DNA from: SG8-41 sp036555035 | Lineage (GTDB): Bacteria; Pseudomonadota; Gammaproteobacteria; Burkholderiales; SG8-41 | Direction: 5' to 3' | Length of the DNA stretch: 64,000 nt | NCBI GenBank assembly: GCA_036555035.1 | Contig: DATBMB010000174.1 | Span: 7,487 to 71,486 of the forward strand | Part shown: positions 43,493-54,359 of the stretch, piece after piece | How positions within the stretch are numbered: the first letter of the stretch is position 1 | Layout: every line of letters starts with the position of its first letter | Notes under the pieces: generated by a model | What the model saw: the letters and a program-made list of their open reading frames with translations, nothing else | Told to the model about the DNA's origin: nothing | The model's database searches: none | Position numbers and translations under genes: made by a program

Positions 43493-45612
43493 TAGGCTCT
43501 TAGGTACTCGTGGCGCGCGCCGAGCCAACGCGCAAGGTGGGCCCGTGCCGCAGCCGGCTGCTCGCGCAGCAGGGTCGCGGCGGCCTCGCGCGCCGCGTCG
43601 AGGAGATCGAGGTCGGTATCGAGGTCGGCGAAGCGCAGCAGCGGCTCCCCGCTCTGCCGCGCGCCGAGGAGCTCTCCGGGACCGCGCAACCGCAGGTCCT
43701 GGCGCGCGATCTCGAAGCCGTCACGCTGCTCGTAGATGATCTTCAACCGCTCGCGCGCGGCATCCGTGAGCGGTTCCTGGTAGAGCAGGATGCAGGTGCT
43801 CTCGTCGGCGCCGCGCCCGACGCGGCCGCGCAGCTGGTGCAGGCGGGCGAGCCCGACGCGCTCCGCGTTCTCGATCACCATCAGCGTCGCGTCGGGCGCG
43901 TCGACGCCCACCTCGATCACCGTCGTCGCAACGAGGAGCTGGATCGCACCCGCCTTGAATGCGTCCATGACCCGCGCCTTGTCCTCGCCCTTCAGCCTCC
44001 CGTGCACGAGCCCGACCTTCAGTTCGGGAAACGTCTGGCGCACCTTGTCGTAGGTTTCGAGCGCGGTCCTGAGTTGCAGGGCGTCGGACTCCTCCACCAG
44101 CGGGCACACCCAGTAGGCCTGGCCGCCGGCGAGGCAGTCGTCGCGCACGCGCCGGATCACTTCGTCGCGCCGGGTCTCGCGAACGAGCCGGGTCGCGACC
44201 GGCCTGCGTCCCGGGGGCATCTCGTCGATCACCGAGACGTCGAGATCGGCGTAGTAGCTCATGGCGAGGGTGCGCGGGATGGGCGTTGCGCTCATCATGA
44301 GCTGGTGGGGCTCCGCGCCCTTGTTGGGGCGCGAGCCCTTCATCCGCAGCTGAAGCCGCTGATGCACGCCGAAGCGCTGCTGCTCGTCGATGATCGCGAA
44401 TCCAAGGTCGTGGAAGCGCACGTCCTCCTGGATGAGCGCGTGCGTGCCGACGACGACGGCGGTCTCGCCGCTCGCCACCCGGGCCAGCGCCTCGCGCTTC
44501 GCGCGCGCCGTGAGGCTGCCGGAAAGCCACGCGACGCCGATGCCGGGGCCGCCGACCCACTCCCGGAACTTCCGGTAGTGCTGCTCCGCGAGGATCTCGG
44601 TCGGCGCCATGATCGCGACCTGGCGGCTGTTCTCCACGCATTGCAGCGCCGCGAGCGCGGCGACGATCGTCTTGCCGCTGCCGACATCGCCCTGCAGGAG
44701 GCGCTGCATGGGATAGGGCTGCGCCAGGTCCTCGCGGATCTGCGCGAGCGCCCGGTTCTGCGCCGCGGTGAGCTTGTAGGGCAGCCGCGCGAGCAGCGCC
44801 TGCGCGAGCCTGCCGCGCGGCTTGAGCGCCGGCGCCCCCGCCGCCTTGCGCCGGCGGTAGTGCAGGCGCATCGAGATCTGTTGCGCGAGCAGCTCGTCGA
44901 ACTTGACGCGGCGCCACGCGGGATGGGTCCTGCCCGAGAGCGTCTCCTGCGCCACTTCAGGCGGCGGGTTGTGGAGCAGCGCCACCGCCTCGCGGAACGG
45001 CGGGAGCTTGAGCTGCTCCAGGAGCGCGGGCGACAGCGTGTCCGCCAGATCGCAGTCGGCGAGCGCGCGCGCGATGAGGCGCCGGAGCACCTCCTGCCCC
45101 AGGCCGGCGGTCGTCGGGTACACCGGCGTCAGCGCGCTGGCAACCGGGACCTCGCCGTGCAGCACCCGGTAGCGCGGATGCACCATCTCGTCGCCGGCAA
45201 AGCCGCGGCGAATCTCCCCGAACGCCCGCACGCGCGCTCCGGGCGCGAGCTGCTTCGACTGGCTCGGGTAAGAATTGAAGAAACGCAGCGTCAGCACGCC
45301 GCTGCCGTCCTCGATATGGCACAGGAGCTGGCGCCGGGGCCGGTACTGTACGTCGCACTTGATGACATTGCCCTCGACCACGACCGGCTCGCCCGAGGGC
45401 GCCTCGCTCAGCGTATAGAGCCGCGTCTCGTCGTCGTAGCGCAGCGGCAGGTGCAGGACGAGATCGAACTTGGCTGCGATGCCGAGCTTCGCGAGGCGCG
45501 CCAGCGTGGGGCGACTGAGGCCGCTCAGCGACGGATCGGATTCGAGCGCGGGAGGCGCCGGCGCGCCCGCCCGCTGCCGGCTGCGAGCCGCGCTGATCGC
45601 CCCCCGCCTCAC
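43492..45612 (-). CDS. recG: ATP-dependent DNA helicase RecG
   Basis: RecG reverses stalled replication forks and migrates Holliday junctions. The GTG start gives 706 residues, 10 bp after the ridA stop; a longer reading would run into ridA. The N-terminal wedge/OB domain (about 80-170) is followed by helicase motifs: Walker A GDVGSGKT (K314), motif II DEQQRFGV, SATPIPRTLAMS, and the C-terminal HQLRGRVGRG. DEQQ in place of DEQH is a known variant. It is co-directional with ridA and two acyl-CoA dehydrogenases. Confidence 0.97.
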   Translation of the reverse strand: MRRGAISAARSRQRAGAPAPPALESDPSLSGLSRPTLARLAKLGIAAKFDLVLHLPLRYDDETRLYTLSEAPSGEPVVVEGNVIKCDVQYRPRRQLLCHIEDGSGVLTLRFFNSYPSQSKQLAPGARVRAFGEIRRGFAGDEMVHPRYRVLHGEVPVASALTPVYPTTAGLGQEVLRRLIARALADCDLADTLSPALLEQLKLPPFREAVALLHNPPPEVAQETLSGRTHPAWRRVKFDELLAQQISMRLHYRRRKAAGAPALKPRGRLAQALLARLPYKLTAAQNRALAQIREDLAQPYPMQRLLQGDVGSGKTIVAALAALQCVENSRQVAIMAPTEILAEQHYRKFREWVGGPGIGVAWLSGSLTARAKREALARVASGETAVVVGTHALIQEDVRFHDLGFAIIDEQQRFGVHQRLQLRMKGSRPNKGAEPHQLMMSATPIPRTLAMSYYADLDVSVIDEMPPGRRPVATRLVRETRRDEVIRRVRDDCLAGGQAYWVCPLVEESDALQLRTALETYDKVRQTFPELKVGLVHGRLKGEDKARVMDAFKAGAIQLLVATTVIEVGVDAPDATLMVIENAERVGLARLHQLRGRVGRGADESTCILLYQEPLTDAARERLKIIYEQRDGFEIARQDLRLRGPGELLGARQSGEPLLRFADLDTDLDLLDAAREAAATLLREQPAAARAHLARWLGARHEYLRA

Positions 45613-45622
45613 GCCGCCCGCC

Positions 45623-46003
45623 TCACTCCAGGTGCAGGATGGCGTCCATCTCCACCAGCGCTCCGCGCGGCAGGCTCGCAACGCCGACCGCGGCGCGCGC
45701 GGGGTAGGGCGGCGAGAAATAGCGCGCCATCGTCTCGTTCACCAGCGCGAAGTGGCCGAGGTCGGTGAGATAGACCGTGAGCTTCACGACGTCCTTCAGA
45801 TCGCCGCCGGCCGCGCGCGCGACCGCCTGCAGGTTCCGGAACACGCGGTCGATCTGGGGACCGATGCCGGCGACCATCTCCATCGTCGCGGGGTCGAGCC
45901 CGATCTGCCCCGCGAGGTACACCGTCGCACCGCAGCGCACCGCCTGCGAATAGGTGCCGATCGCCTTCGGTGCGGCGTCGGTGTGGATGATTTCCCTTTT
46001 CAT
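45623..46003 (-). CDS. ridA: RidA family enamine/imine deaminase
   Basis: RidA hydrolyses reactive 2-aminoacrylate and related enamines released by PLP enzymes. The 126 residues include the trimer-core QIGLDPATMEM and LQAVARAAGGDLKDVVKLTVYL. The catalytic arginine and adjacent glutamate lie in PARAAVGVASLPRGALVEMD. Length is standard. It is 11 bp downstream of an acyl-CoA dehydrogenase gene, with recG following closely. Confidence 0.95.
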   Translation of the reverse strand: MKREIIHTDAAPKAIGTYSQAVRCGATVYLAGQIGLDPATMEMVAGIGPQIDRVFRNLQAVARAAGGDLKDVVKLTVYLTDLGHFALVNETMARYFSPPYPARAAVGVASLPRGALVEMDAILHLE

Positions 46004-46014
46004 GCGGTACTCCT

Positions 46015-47181
46015 TCAACCGGGGAGCTTCAGCACGGTCTTGGCCAGTATATTTCTCTGGATCTCGCTCGAGCCGCCGTAGATGGTGGCGGGGCGCGCGT
46101 AATAGAAGGGGGTGAGAAAATCCGCCTCCACCCCCGCGACGTCGTGCACGCCCGCGACGACGCCCTGCTCGGCGCCCGCCTCGATCAGGAGGTCGGTCAG
46201 GCGCTGCCACGTCTCCATGGTCCAGATCTTGAGCATGGAAACGTCCGGCCCGAGCGGCTCGCCGCGCTTGACTTGCTCGACGAAGCGGCCGTAGAGCGCC
46301 GCCCCGTCCTCGATGTCGAGCTTCAACGCAATGAAGCGGTCGAGGAAGCCGGGATCCTCGAGCAGCCCCTTCGCGCGCGCAACCGCCTCCAGGCGGTTCA
46401 ACGCGTACGCGGGGCGGCGCGGGCTGCCGATGGAAAGCCGCTCGAATCCCAGCAGCGCCTTGGCCACGGTCCAGCCGTCATCGAGCTCGCCCACGAGATT
46501 TGCGCGCGGCACCCGCACGTCGTCGAAGAACACCTGGCAGAACTCCTCGTGGCCGGCAAGATTGCGGATCGGGCGCAGCGTGATGCCCGGCGTCTTGAGG
46601 TCCACCAGCAGGAAGCTGATCCCCTGCTGCTTCTTTGCCCCCTTGCCGGTACGTACTAGCAGATAGATGTGGGTCGCATCGTCGGCGAGCGAGGTCCAGA
46701 TTTTCTGGCCGTTGACGACGAAGTGCTCGCCCTCGAGCACCGCAGCGGTCTGCAGTCCCGCGAGATCGGAGCCGGCGTTGGGCTCGGAGTAGCCCTGGCA
46801 CCAGATGTACTCGCCGGAGAGCGTGCGCGGCAGGTAATGCTCCTGCTGCTCGCGCGTGCCGAAGCGCATGATGAGGGGACCGACCTGCGTGATGCCCTGG
46901 TCGGGCGGGCGCGCGACCCCGTGGCGCTCCATCTCCTCGAGATAGATCACCATCTTGCCGGCGTCGAGCGCCATGCCCCCGCGCTCGCGCGGCCAGTTGG
47001 GCGCGATCCAGCCCTTCTCGTAGAGCTTGCGCCACCAGTCCTTCATGTCATGCCAGCGCGCACGGTGCAGGATGTAGCGCAGGCGCGGGGGATATTCCCG
47101 CTCGAAGAACGCGCGGACCTCCCGCCGGAAATCCTCGTCGCTCATCGCGTTGTAATCGGGGCTTGCGATCGAGGGGTTCAT
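46015..47181 (-). CDS. Acyl-CoA dehydrogenase family protein
   Basis: This 388-residue FAD enzyme oxidises an acyl-CoA to the enoyl-CoA. The N-terminal helical domain, the flavin/substrate motif WCQGYSEPNAGSDLAGLQT and the C-terminal PATIYGGSSEIQRNILAKTV are clear. This is the large-subunit type often found beside a second, divergent acyl-CoA dehydrogenase, as here. The two may form a heteromer like steroid- or pimeloyl-CoA-type enzymes, an inference. Its ATG overlaps the upstream gene's stop (ATGA). The chain-length specificity is unknown. Confidence 0.93.
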   Translation of the reverse strand: MNPSIASPDYNAMSDEDFRREVRAFFEREYPPRLRYILHRARWHDMKDWWRKLYEKGWIAPNWPRERGGMALDAGKMVIYLEEMERHGVARPPDQGITQVGPLIMRFGTREQQEHYLPRTLSGEYIWCQGYSEPNAGSDLAGLQTAAVLEGEHFVVNGQKIWTSLADDATHIYLLVRTGKGAKKQQGISFLLVDLKTPGITLRPIRNLAGHEEFCQVFFDDVRVPRANLVGELDDGWTVAKALLGFERLSIGSPRRPAYALNRLEAVARAKGLLEDPGFLDRFIALKLDIEDGAALYGRFVEQVKRGEPLGPDVSMLKIWTMETWQRLTDLLIEAGAEQGVVAGVHDVAGVEADFLTPFYYARPATIYGGSSEIQRNILAKTVLKLPG

Positions 47182-48323
47182 GCCAGGGCCCCGCTCACGA
47201 GGCGCGCGTAGCGCCGCCGGTGCCAGCTCGCGCTACCGAGCCAGGCGGTGAGCACCAGGGCGCGCTTGAGATAAAGACCCGCGTCGAACTCGTCGGTGAA
47301 GCCGATCGCGCCGTGGAGCTGGATGGCTTCGCGCGTGATCCGCGCCGCTGCGTCGGCACAGCGCGCCTTGACCCGGCTCGCCGCTGCCGCGCGCGCCGGC
47401 GCGGCGGGGCCGCGGTCGAGCACGCCGAGCGCCTCCTCCAGCACCGCCGATGCGAGCTCCTGGTGTATGTGGAGGTCCACCGCCCGGTGCTGCAGCGCCT
47501 GGAACGAACCGATCGGTTTTCCGAACTGAACGCGCGTCTTCAGGTAGTCGAGGCTCATCTCGAGCGAGCGCTCCATCACGCCGGCGAGCTCCGCACCGGC
47601 GATGGCGCAGCCGTGGTCAAAAGCCCGGCCGAGCGCTTCCAGAGCAGCCGCCCCACTCGCCGCCACGCCCGACCGGGGCACGAGTGTGTCGTCGAGCCGG
47701 AGCGTGGCGAAGGAGCGGCCGTCGGCGAGCGGCTCGAGCTCGAGCTGCGCCCCCGCGGCATCCCGCGGCAGCCACAGCAGCACGACGCCGCCCGCGGCGC
47801 GCGCGGAAACGATGAAGGCGTCAGCCTGCGCCGCCCCGGCGATGAAGCGTTTCACGCCGTTCAACTTGAAGCCGCCTTCGAACGGCGTCGCCCGGGTCTC
47901 GATCGCCGCGGGATCGAGCTCACCCGCCTCCTCCTGCCACGCCAGGGCGGGCAGCACGTCGCCGGCAGCGAGCCGCGGCAGCTGCTCGCGCTTGAGCGGC
48001 TCGTTCTCCGCCGCAGCGAGCGCAGTCGCCGCCAGCACCGCGGTCGCGGTCAACGGCTCGGGGACCAGCGCGCGCGCAAGTCCCCGCGCGACGATCGCCA
48101 TCTCCGCGAGGCCCAGCCCGAGCCCGCCGTAGCGCTCGGGCACCAGGATGCCGAGCCAGCCGAGCTCCGCCATCTTCTGCCAGGCCGTGCGCTCATATTC
48201 GGTACTCGTGCCGCGCAGCCGCCGCACCCGCGCAAGATCGGTCCCGCGCGCGACGTAGTCCGCGACGCTCGCCCGGAGCGGGCCGCGATGCTCGGCAGCG
48301 GTGGAGGATGGATCGCCGGTCAT
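47178..48323 (-). CDS. Acyl-CoA dehydrogenase family protein (divergent partner)
   Basis: This 381-residue acyl-CoA dehydrogenase-like protein starts MTGDPSST. Longer readings extend into the tRNA-Ala gene and are rejected. It has MAELGWLGILVPERYGGLGL, KTRVQFGKPIGSFQALQHR and EAIQLHGAIGFTDEFDAGLY, the family's three signatures, but a less conserved centre. Such proteins commonly pair with a canonical dehydrogenase to form alpha2-beta2 enzymes. It is the first gene of the run leading through ridA to recG. Confidence 0.9.
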   Translation of the reverse strand: MTGDPSSTAAEHRGPLRASVADYVARGTDLARVRRLRGTSTEYERTAWQKMAELGWLGILVPERYGGLGLGLAEMAIVARGLARALVPEPLTATAVLAATALAAAENEPLKREQLPRLAAGDVLPALAWQEEAGELDPAAIETRATPFEGGFKLNGVKRFIAGAAQADAFIVSARAAGGVVLLWLPRDAAGAQLELEPLADGRSFATLRLDDTLVPRSGVAASGAAALEALGRAFDHGCAIAGAELAGVMERSLEMSLDYLKTRVQFGKPIGSFQALQHRAVDLHIHQELASAVLEEALGVLDRGPAAPARAAAASRVKARCADAAARITREAIQLHGAIGFTDEFDAGLYLKRALVLTAWLGSASWHRRRYARLVSGALA

Positions 48324-48362
48324 GTCGCCTTCGAAGCGCCGGAGGCGTGCCCGGCCATTGTT

Positions 48363-48438
<76 letters not shown>

Positions 48439-48508
48439 ACACCCGTTCTGCGAGGGCGGAATTTTACTATAGACTGGCACTTACACGAACGCCCACCCGC
48501 CAACCCCG

Positions 48509-49249
48509 GTGGACATCAAGCCGCCTTACGCTTATCAGGAAGTGGTGCCGCTTCTGAAGGAGCACCGGGTGACGCTGCGCGGTGAACGCGACATCCCGCC
48601 GGCGTTCCGCGCGCTCAACGCGCTGCCGATCTCCTTTGCGGAGTTCACGGTCGCGTGCCGCGACTACCCCATCGCCTTCGTCGGAGCCAACGCGGAGAGC
48701 GTGATCGCGATGGCCGTGCTGGGCCTGGAGAAGCAGCAGAACCTGTTCATTACGGCCGGGAACGATTGGGATGCGTCCGTCTACCTGCCGGCCTACGTGC
48801 GGCGCCATCCTTTCTGCATGACGCGGGTGACCGTCGACGGCAAGGAACGGGCGGAACGCGTTGCCTGCGTCGAGAAAAGCGCGTTGAGCGGCAGCGGCGA
48901 GCCGCTGTTCGACGCAAAGGGCGAGCCGCTTCCCGCGTGGGAGGCGCGCAGGAAGCTGCTGTTCGAATACGAGGCCGACCTCGCGCGCTCCGAGGAGATG
49001 TGCCGCGAGCTCGGCCGGCTGCAGCTCCTCGAAACCTTCACCCTGCAGGCCGTCCCCAACCAGGGCCCGCCGCTGGCGATGACGGGCCTCTATCGCGTCT
49101 CGGAGCAGAAGCTCGCGGACCGGGCGCCCGAGGAGCTGAAGGCGCTGCTGCAGAAGGGGATACTCGCGCGCATCTACGCCCACCTCGTCTCGCTCGCGAA
49201 TTTCGGGCGGCTGCTCGATCGCCGCGCGACGCAGGCCCGGCGCGGTTGA
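48509..49249 (+). CDS. SapC-family protein
   Basis: This 246-residue soluble protein resembles the SapC family (named from a Campylobacter S-layer-locus protein). It shows EVVPLLKEHRVTL, the LPISFAEFTVACRDYPIAF segment, NLFITAGNDWDASVYLPAYVRRHPF and a C-terminal LANFGRLLDRRA helix. The biochemical role is unknown. The GTG start has no clear ribosome binding site, so the start is uncertain. It is alone between a tRNA and the convergent lgt. Confidence 0.85.
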   Translation: MDIKPPYAYQEVVPLLKEHRVTLRGERDIPPAFRALNALPISFAEFTVACRDYPIAFVGANAESVIAMAVLGLEKQQNLFITAGNDWDASVYLPAYVRRHPFCMTRVTVDGKERAERVACVEKSALSGSGEPLFDAKGEPLPAWEARRKLLFEYEADLARSEEMCRELGRLQLLETFTLQAVPNQGPPLAMTGLYRVSEQKLADRAPEELKALLQKGILARIYAHLVSLANFGRLLDRRATQARRG

Positions 49250-49271
49250 AGACCGGGCACGCGCGCCGGCC

Positions 49272-50051
49272 CTACTTCGCGCGGTAGGCCCAGACCATCA
49301 TCGCCGCGCCGGCGAGGATCATCGGCGCCGACAGCCACTGCCCCATCGAGAGACCCAGCGAGAGCAGCCCGAGAAAGCGGTCAGGCTCGCGCGTGAATTC
49401 GACCAGGAAGCGAAGCAGCCCGTAGCCCAGCAGGAACGCGCCGGAGACCGCGCCGCGCGGGCGCGGCCGACGCGAGTACCACCACAACAGGCTGAACAGC
49501 AGCACGCCCTCCAGCGCGAACTCGTAGAGCTGGGAGGGGTGGCGCGGCACGCCGTCCACATTCGGAAACACCATCGCCCAGGGCACGGACGCGGGACGCC
49601 CCCACAGCTCGGCGTTGATGAAGTTGCCGAGCCGGCCGGCGGCGAGCGCGAGCGGCACGAGTGGCGCAATGAAGTCGGTGACCCGCATCCAATCCTGGCG
49701 CCGCTGCCAGGCAAACCAGACCATGGCGAGTATCACGCCCAGCATCCCGCCGTGGAACGACATGCCGCCTTCCCATACGTAGAAGATGCGCCAGGGCTCG
49801 GTCACGTACTCGCCGAGCTTGTAGAACAGGACGTAACCCAGGCGCCCGCCGGCGATGGTGCCCAGGATCCCCCAGAAGAGCGCATCGTCGAGATCCTTCG
49901 CCGTCCAGACGCCGCCGGGGGCCCGCGCGATGCGGTAGCGGCCCGCGGCCCAGATCAGCCCAAAGCCGATGAGGTACATGAGGCCATACCAGCGCACCGC
50001 CACGGGGCCGATGCTGATGGCGACCGGATCGAACTGGGGATGGACCAGCAT
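49272..50051 (-). CDS. lgt: Prolipoprotein diacylglyceryl transferase
   Basis: Lgt adds diacylglycerol from phosphatidylglycerol to the lipobox cysteine of prolipoproteins in the inner membrane. The 259 residues contain about seven hydrophobic helices, the signature GRLGNFINAELWGRP (about 140-154) and the HGGMLG motif after WEGGMSF. Length is normal. It is divergent from ilvD. A lipoprotein substrate is encoded at 54360 and possibly another at 31447. Confidence 0.97.
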   Translation of the reverse strand: MLVHPQFDPVAISIGPVAVRWYGLMYLIGFGLIWAAGRYRIARAPGGVWTAKDLDDALFWGILGTIAGGRLGYVLFYKLGEYVTEPWRIFYVWEGGMSFHGGMLGVILAMVWFAWQRRQDWMRVTDFIAPLVPLALAAGRLGNFINAELWGRPASVPWAMVFPNVDGVPRHPSQLYEFALEGVLLFSLLWWYSRRPRPRGAVSGAFLLGYGLLRFLVEFTREPDRFLGLLSLGLSMGQWLSAPMILAGAAMMVWAYRAK

Positions 50052-50106
50052 GGGATTGAGCTAAAATCTCACGCTTCATTATATAGGCCGCTTCCGGAGC
50101 TTCCCC

Positions 50107-51780
<1,674 letters not shown>

Positions 51781-51804
51781 GCGCGCCCCTGCGCCGAGGC
51801 CGCT

Positions 51805-53856
51805 TTGCCCAACCGCCTCGCCACCGAGACTTCGCCCTACCTGCGGCAGCACGCCGACAATCCCGTGGACTGGCATCCCTGGGGCGCGGAAGCGCTCCGG
51901 CTCGCGCGCGAGGCGGACAAGCCGATCCTGCTCTCCATCGGCTACTCCGCGTGCCACTGGTGCCACGTCATGGCGCACGAGTCCTTCGAGGACCCCGAGG
52001 TGGCGGCCGAGATGAACCGGCACTACGTCAACATCAAGGTGGACCGCGAGGAGCGCCCCGACCTCGACCAGATCTACCAGACCGCGCACGCGATGCTGAC
52101 GCAGAGGAGCGGCGGCTGGCCGCTGACGCTCTTCCTCATGCCGGACGGCACGCCCTTCTTCGGCGGCACCTATTTCCCCAAGCGCGCCCGCTATGGCATG
52201 GCCGGATTTCTCGACCTCCTGCCGCGCGTCGCGGAGGCCTACCGCGACAAGCGTGAGGAGATTGCGCGGCAGAACGCGGCGCTGCTCGATGCGCTCACGC
52301 GCACGCTCCCCGCGCCGGCGGGCGCGCAGGACCTCAAGCGCGCGCCGCTCGACGCCGCGGTGCGCGAGTTCGCGCAAGCCTTCGACGACGTGCACGGGGG
52401 CATCGGCCAGGCGCCGAAGTTCCCGCATCCTTTCGAGCTCGCCTTCTGCCTGCGGCGCCACGGGCTCGATGGCGGCGAGCTGGGGCTCTCGATCGCGCGC
52501 CTCACGCTCGTCAAGATGGCCGAAGGGGGCATTTACGACCAGCTCGGCGGCGGCTTCTGCCGCTACAGCGTCGATGCCTACTGGAGCATTCCGCACTTCG
52601 AGAAGATGCTCTACGACAACGCGGCGCTGATCGCGCTCTACAGCGACGCCTGGCTCGTCACGCGGCAGCCGCTCTTCGAGACGACCGTGCGCGGCATCGC
52701 GGGGTGGGTGATGCGCGAGATGCAGTCGCCCGAGGGCGGCTACTACTCTTCGCTCGACGCCGACTCCGAGCACGAGGAGGGGAAGTATTACGTGTGGACC
52801 CCGGACGAGGTGAAGGGGCTGCTCACGGCAGAGGAGTACGCGGTCGTGGAGCCGCATTACGGCCTCGACGGCGCCCCGAATTTCGAGGACCGTCACTGGC
52901 ACCTGCGGGTGATGAAGCCGCTCGAGGTCGTCGCCAGGCGGCTTGATGTCCCGGTCGCCGAGTGCGCGGCGCGGCTCGAGGCTGCCCGCGCGAAGCTTTT
53001 CGCTGCGCGCGAGCGCCGCGTGCGCCCGGGGCGCGACGACAAGATCCTCACGAGCTGGAACGCGCTCATGGTGCGGGGGCTCGCGCGCGCCGCCCGCGCG
53101 TTCGGGGAGGACGCCTGGCTCGCGTCGGCGCGACGGGCCGTGGATTTTGTCCGTGCGCGGATGTGGCACGGCGGCCGCCTCCACGCCACCTACAAGGATG
53201 GCGTCGCGCATCTCAACGCTTATCTCGACGACCACGCATTCCTGCTCGACGCGCTGCTCGAGCTCATGCAATGCGAATTCAGGAACGAGGATCTGGAGTT
53301 CGCGCGCGAGCTGGCGGAGCTGCTGCTCGCGCAGTTCGAGGATCGCGCGGCCGGCGGCTTCTTCTTCGTCTCGCACGACCACGAGAAGCTCATTCACCGC
53401 GCCAAGCCCGGCCACGACAACGCGACGCCCTCCGGCAACGGCATCGCCGCGCACGCCCTGCAGCGCCTGGGGCACCTGACCGGCGAGCCGCGCTATCTCG
53501 AGGCGGCAGAGCGGGCATTGAAGCTTTTCTACCCGCAGCTCGAGCGCCAGCCGATCGGCTTCGTCAGCCTCGCGACGGCGCTGGACGAGTATCTCGCCCC
53601 GCCGCAGATCATCGTCCTGCGCGGGGTGGCCAACGCGCTCGCGGTATGGCGGCGAGCGCTCGCGGCGCGCTACCGGCCCGGCACGCTCGCCGTCGCCATT
53701 CCCGCCGGCGTGCCGGGCCTGCCGGTCGCGCTCGACAAGGCGGCACCGGCCCGCGGCGTCAACGCCTGGGTGTGCCGCGGCGTGACGTGTCTGCCGGCCA
53801 TCGGCGAGCTCGACGAGCTTGACCGCGTGCTGTCCCTGCCTGCGGCCGCGGCCTGA
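51805..53856 (+). CDS. Thioredoxin-fold DUF255 protein (YyaL/spermatogenesis-associated 20-like)
   Basis: This 683-residue protein has an N-terminal thioredoxin-like domain (NRLATETSPYLRQHADNPVD, then SACHWCHVMAHESFED with C50 and C53). A long alpha/alpha-barrel glycosidase-like region follows (about 200-660). The family is very widespread but has no established function. The start is a TTG with GAGG upstream at about 7-bp spacing, and no ATG fits the conserved N-terminus. It is likely co-transcribed with ilvD. Confidence 0.93.
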   Translation: MPNRLATETSPYLRQHADNPVDWHPWGAEALRLAREADKPILLSIGYSACHWCHVMAHESFEDPEVAAEMNRHYVNIKVDREERPDLDQIYQTAHAMLTQRSGGWPLTLFLMPDGTPFFGGTYFPKRARYGMAGFLDLLPRVAEAYRDKREEIARQNAALLDALTRTLPAPAGAQDLKRAPLDAAVREFAQAFDDVHGGIGQAPKFPHPFELAFCLRRHGLDGGELGLSIARLTLVKMAEGGIYDQLGGGFCRYSVDAYWSIPHFEKMLYDNAALIALYSDAWLVTRQPLFETTVRGIAGWVMREMQSPEGGYYSSLDADSEHEEGKYYVWTPDEVKGLLTAEEYAVVEPHYGLDGAPNFEDRHWHLRVMKPLEVVARRLDVPVAECAARLEAARAKLFAARERRVRPGRDDKILTSWNALMVRGLARAARAFGEDAWLASARRAVDFVRARMWHGGRLHATYKDGVAHLNAYLDDHAFLLDALLELMQCEFRNEDLEFARELAELLLAQFEDRAAGGFFFVSHDHEKLIHRAKPGHDNATPSGNGIAAHALQRLGHLTGEPRYLEAAERALKLFYPQLERQPIGFVSLATALDEYLAPPQIIVLRGVANALAVWRRALAARYRPGTLAVAIPAGVPGLPVALDKAAPARGVNAWVCRGVTCLPAIGELDELDRVLSLPAAAA

Positions 53857-53923
53857 GAGCGCCCGTTTGCGCTAGAATGCGCGGGTTTTTTTGGCTGAAC
53901 CGACCTGACCCTGGAGATTGCGA

Positions 53924-54250
53924 ATGAAATTCACTCTTACCCTGATCGCCGTTGCTGCCGCAGCCCTGGTTGCCTCCGGCGCGCATGCCGCCGATGCCAA
54001 GGCCGCGGAGGCGCTCGCGAAGACGAGCGGTTGCCTGGGCTGCCACACGACGGACAAGAAGCTGGTGGGACCGAGCTACAAGGAGATCGCCGACCGCTAC
54101 CGCAAGAACAAGGGCGCGGAAGCCCTGCTGTTCAAGAAAGTGAAGGAAGGCGGCAAGGGCGTCTGGGGCGACATCCCGATGACGCCTAACGCGCACGTGA
54201 AGGACGCCGACATCAAGACCATCGTGCAGTGGATCCTGTCCATCAAGTAA
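53924..54250 (+). CDS. Periplasmic c-type cytochrome (class I, c551/c552-like)
   Basis: This small electron carrier of 108 residues has a signal peptide (about 1-23, ending AHA). The haem-attachment motif is CLGCH (C37, C40, H41), and the likely axial methionine lies in DIPMTPN near residue 85. The pattern KLVGPSYKEIADRY is typical of c551/c552 cytochromes feeding terminal oxidases or reductases. GGAG seven bases upstream supports this start over an ATG two codons earlier. No oxidase is nearby. Confidence 0.94.
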   Translation: MKFTLTLIAVAAAALVASGAHAADAKAAEALAKTSGCLGCHTTDKKLVGPSYKEIADRYRKNKGAEALLFKKVKEGGKGVWGDIPMTPNAHVKDADIKTIVQWILSIK

Positions 54251-54287
54251 GCGGCACGGGGAACGCGGTTTCCACGGGCGCGCGAAA

Positions 54288-54316
54288 TTGACAACGTACC
54301 GACCCCCGTTGATAAT
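54288..54316 (+). promoter_or_regulatory. Sigma-70 promoter of the branched-chain-type ABC operon
   Basis: A consensus TTGACA (54288-54293), a 17-bp spacer and GATAAT (54311-54316) lie about 44 bp before the substrate-binding-protein start. This is among the best -35/-10 pairs in the window. Confidence 0.8.
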
Positions 54317-54359
54317 GATTTCCCCATTGGCAACAACGATTTACCACACAGGAGCCGCC

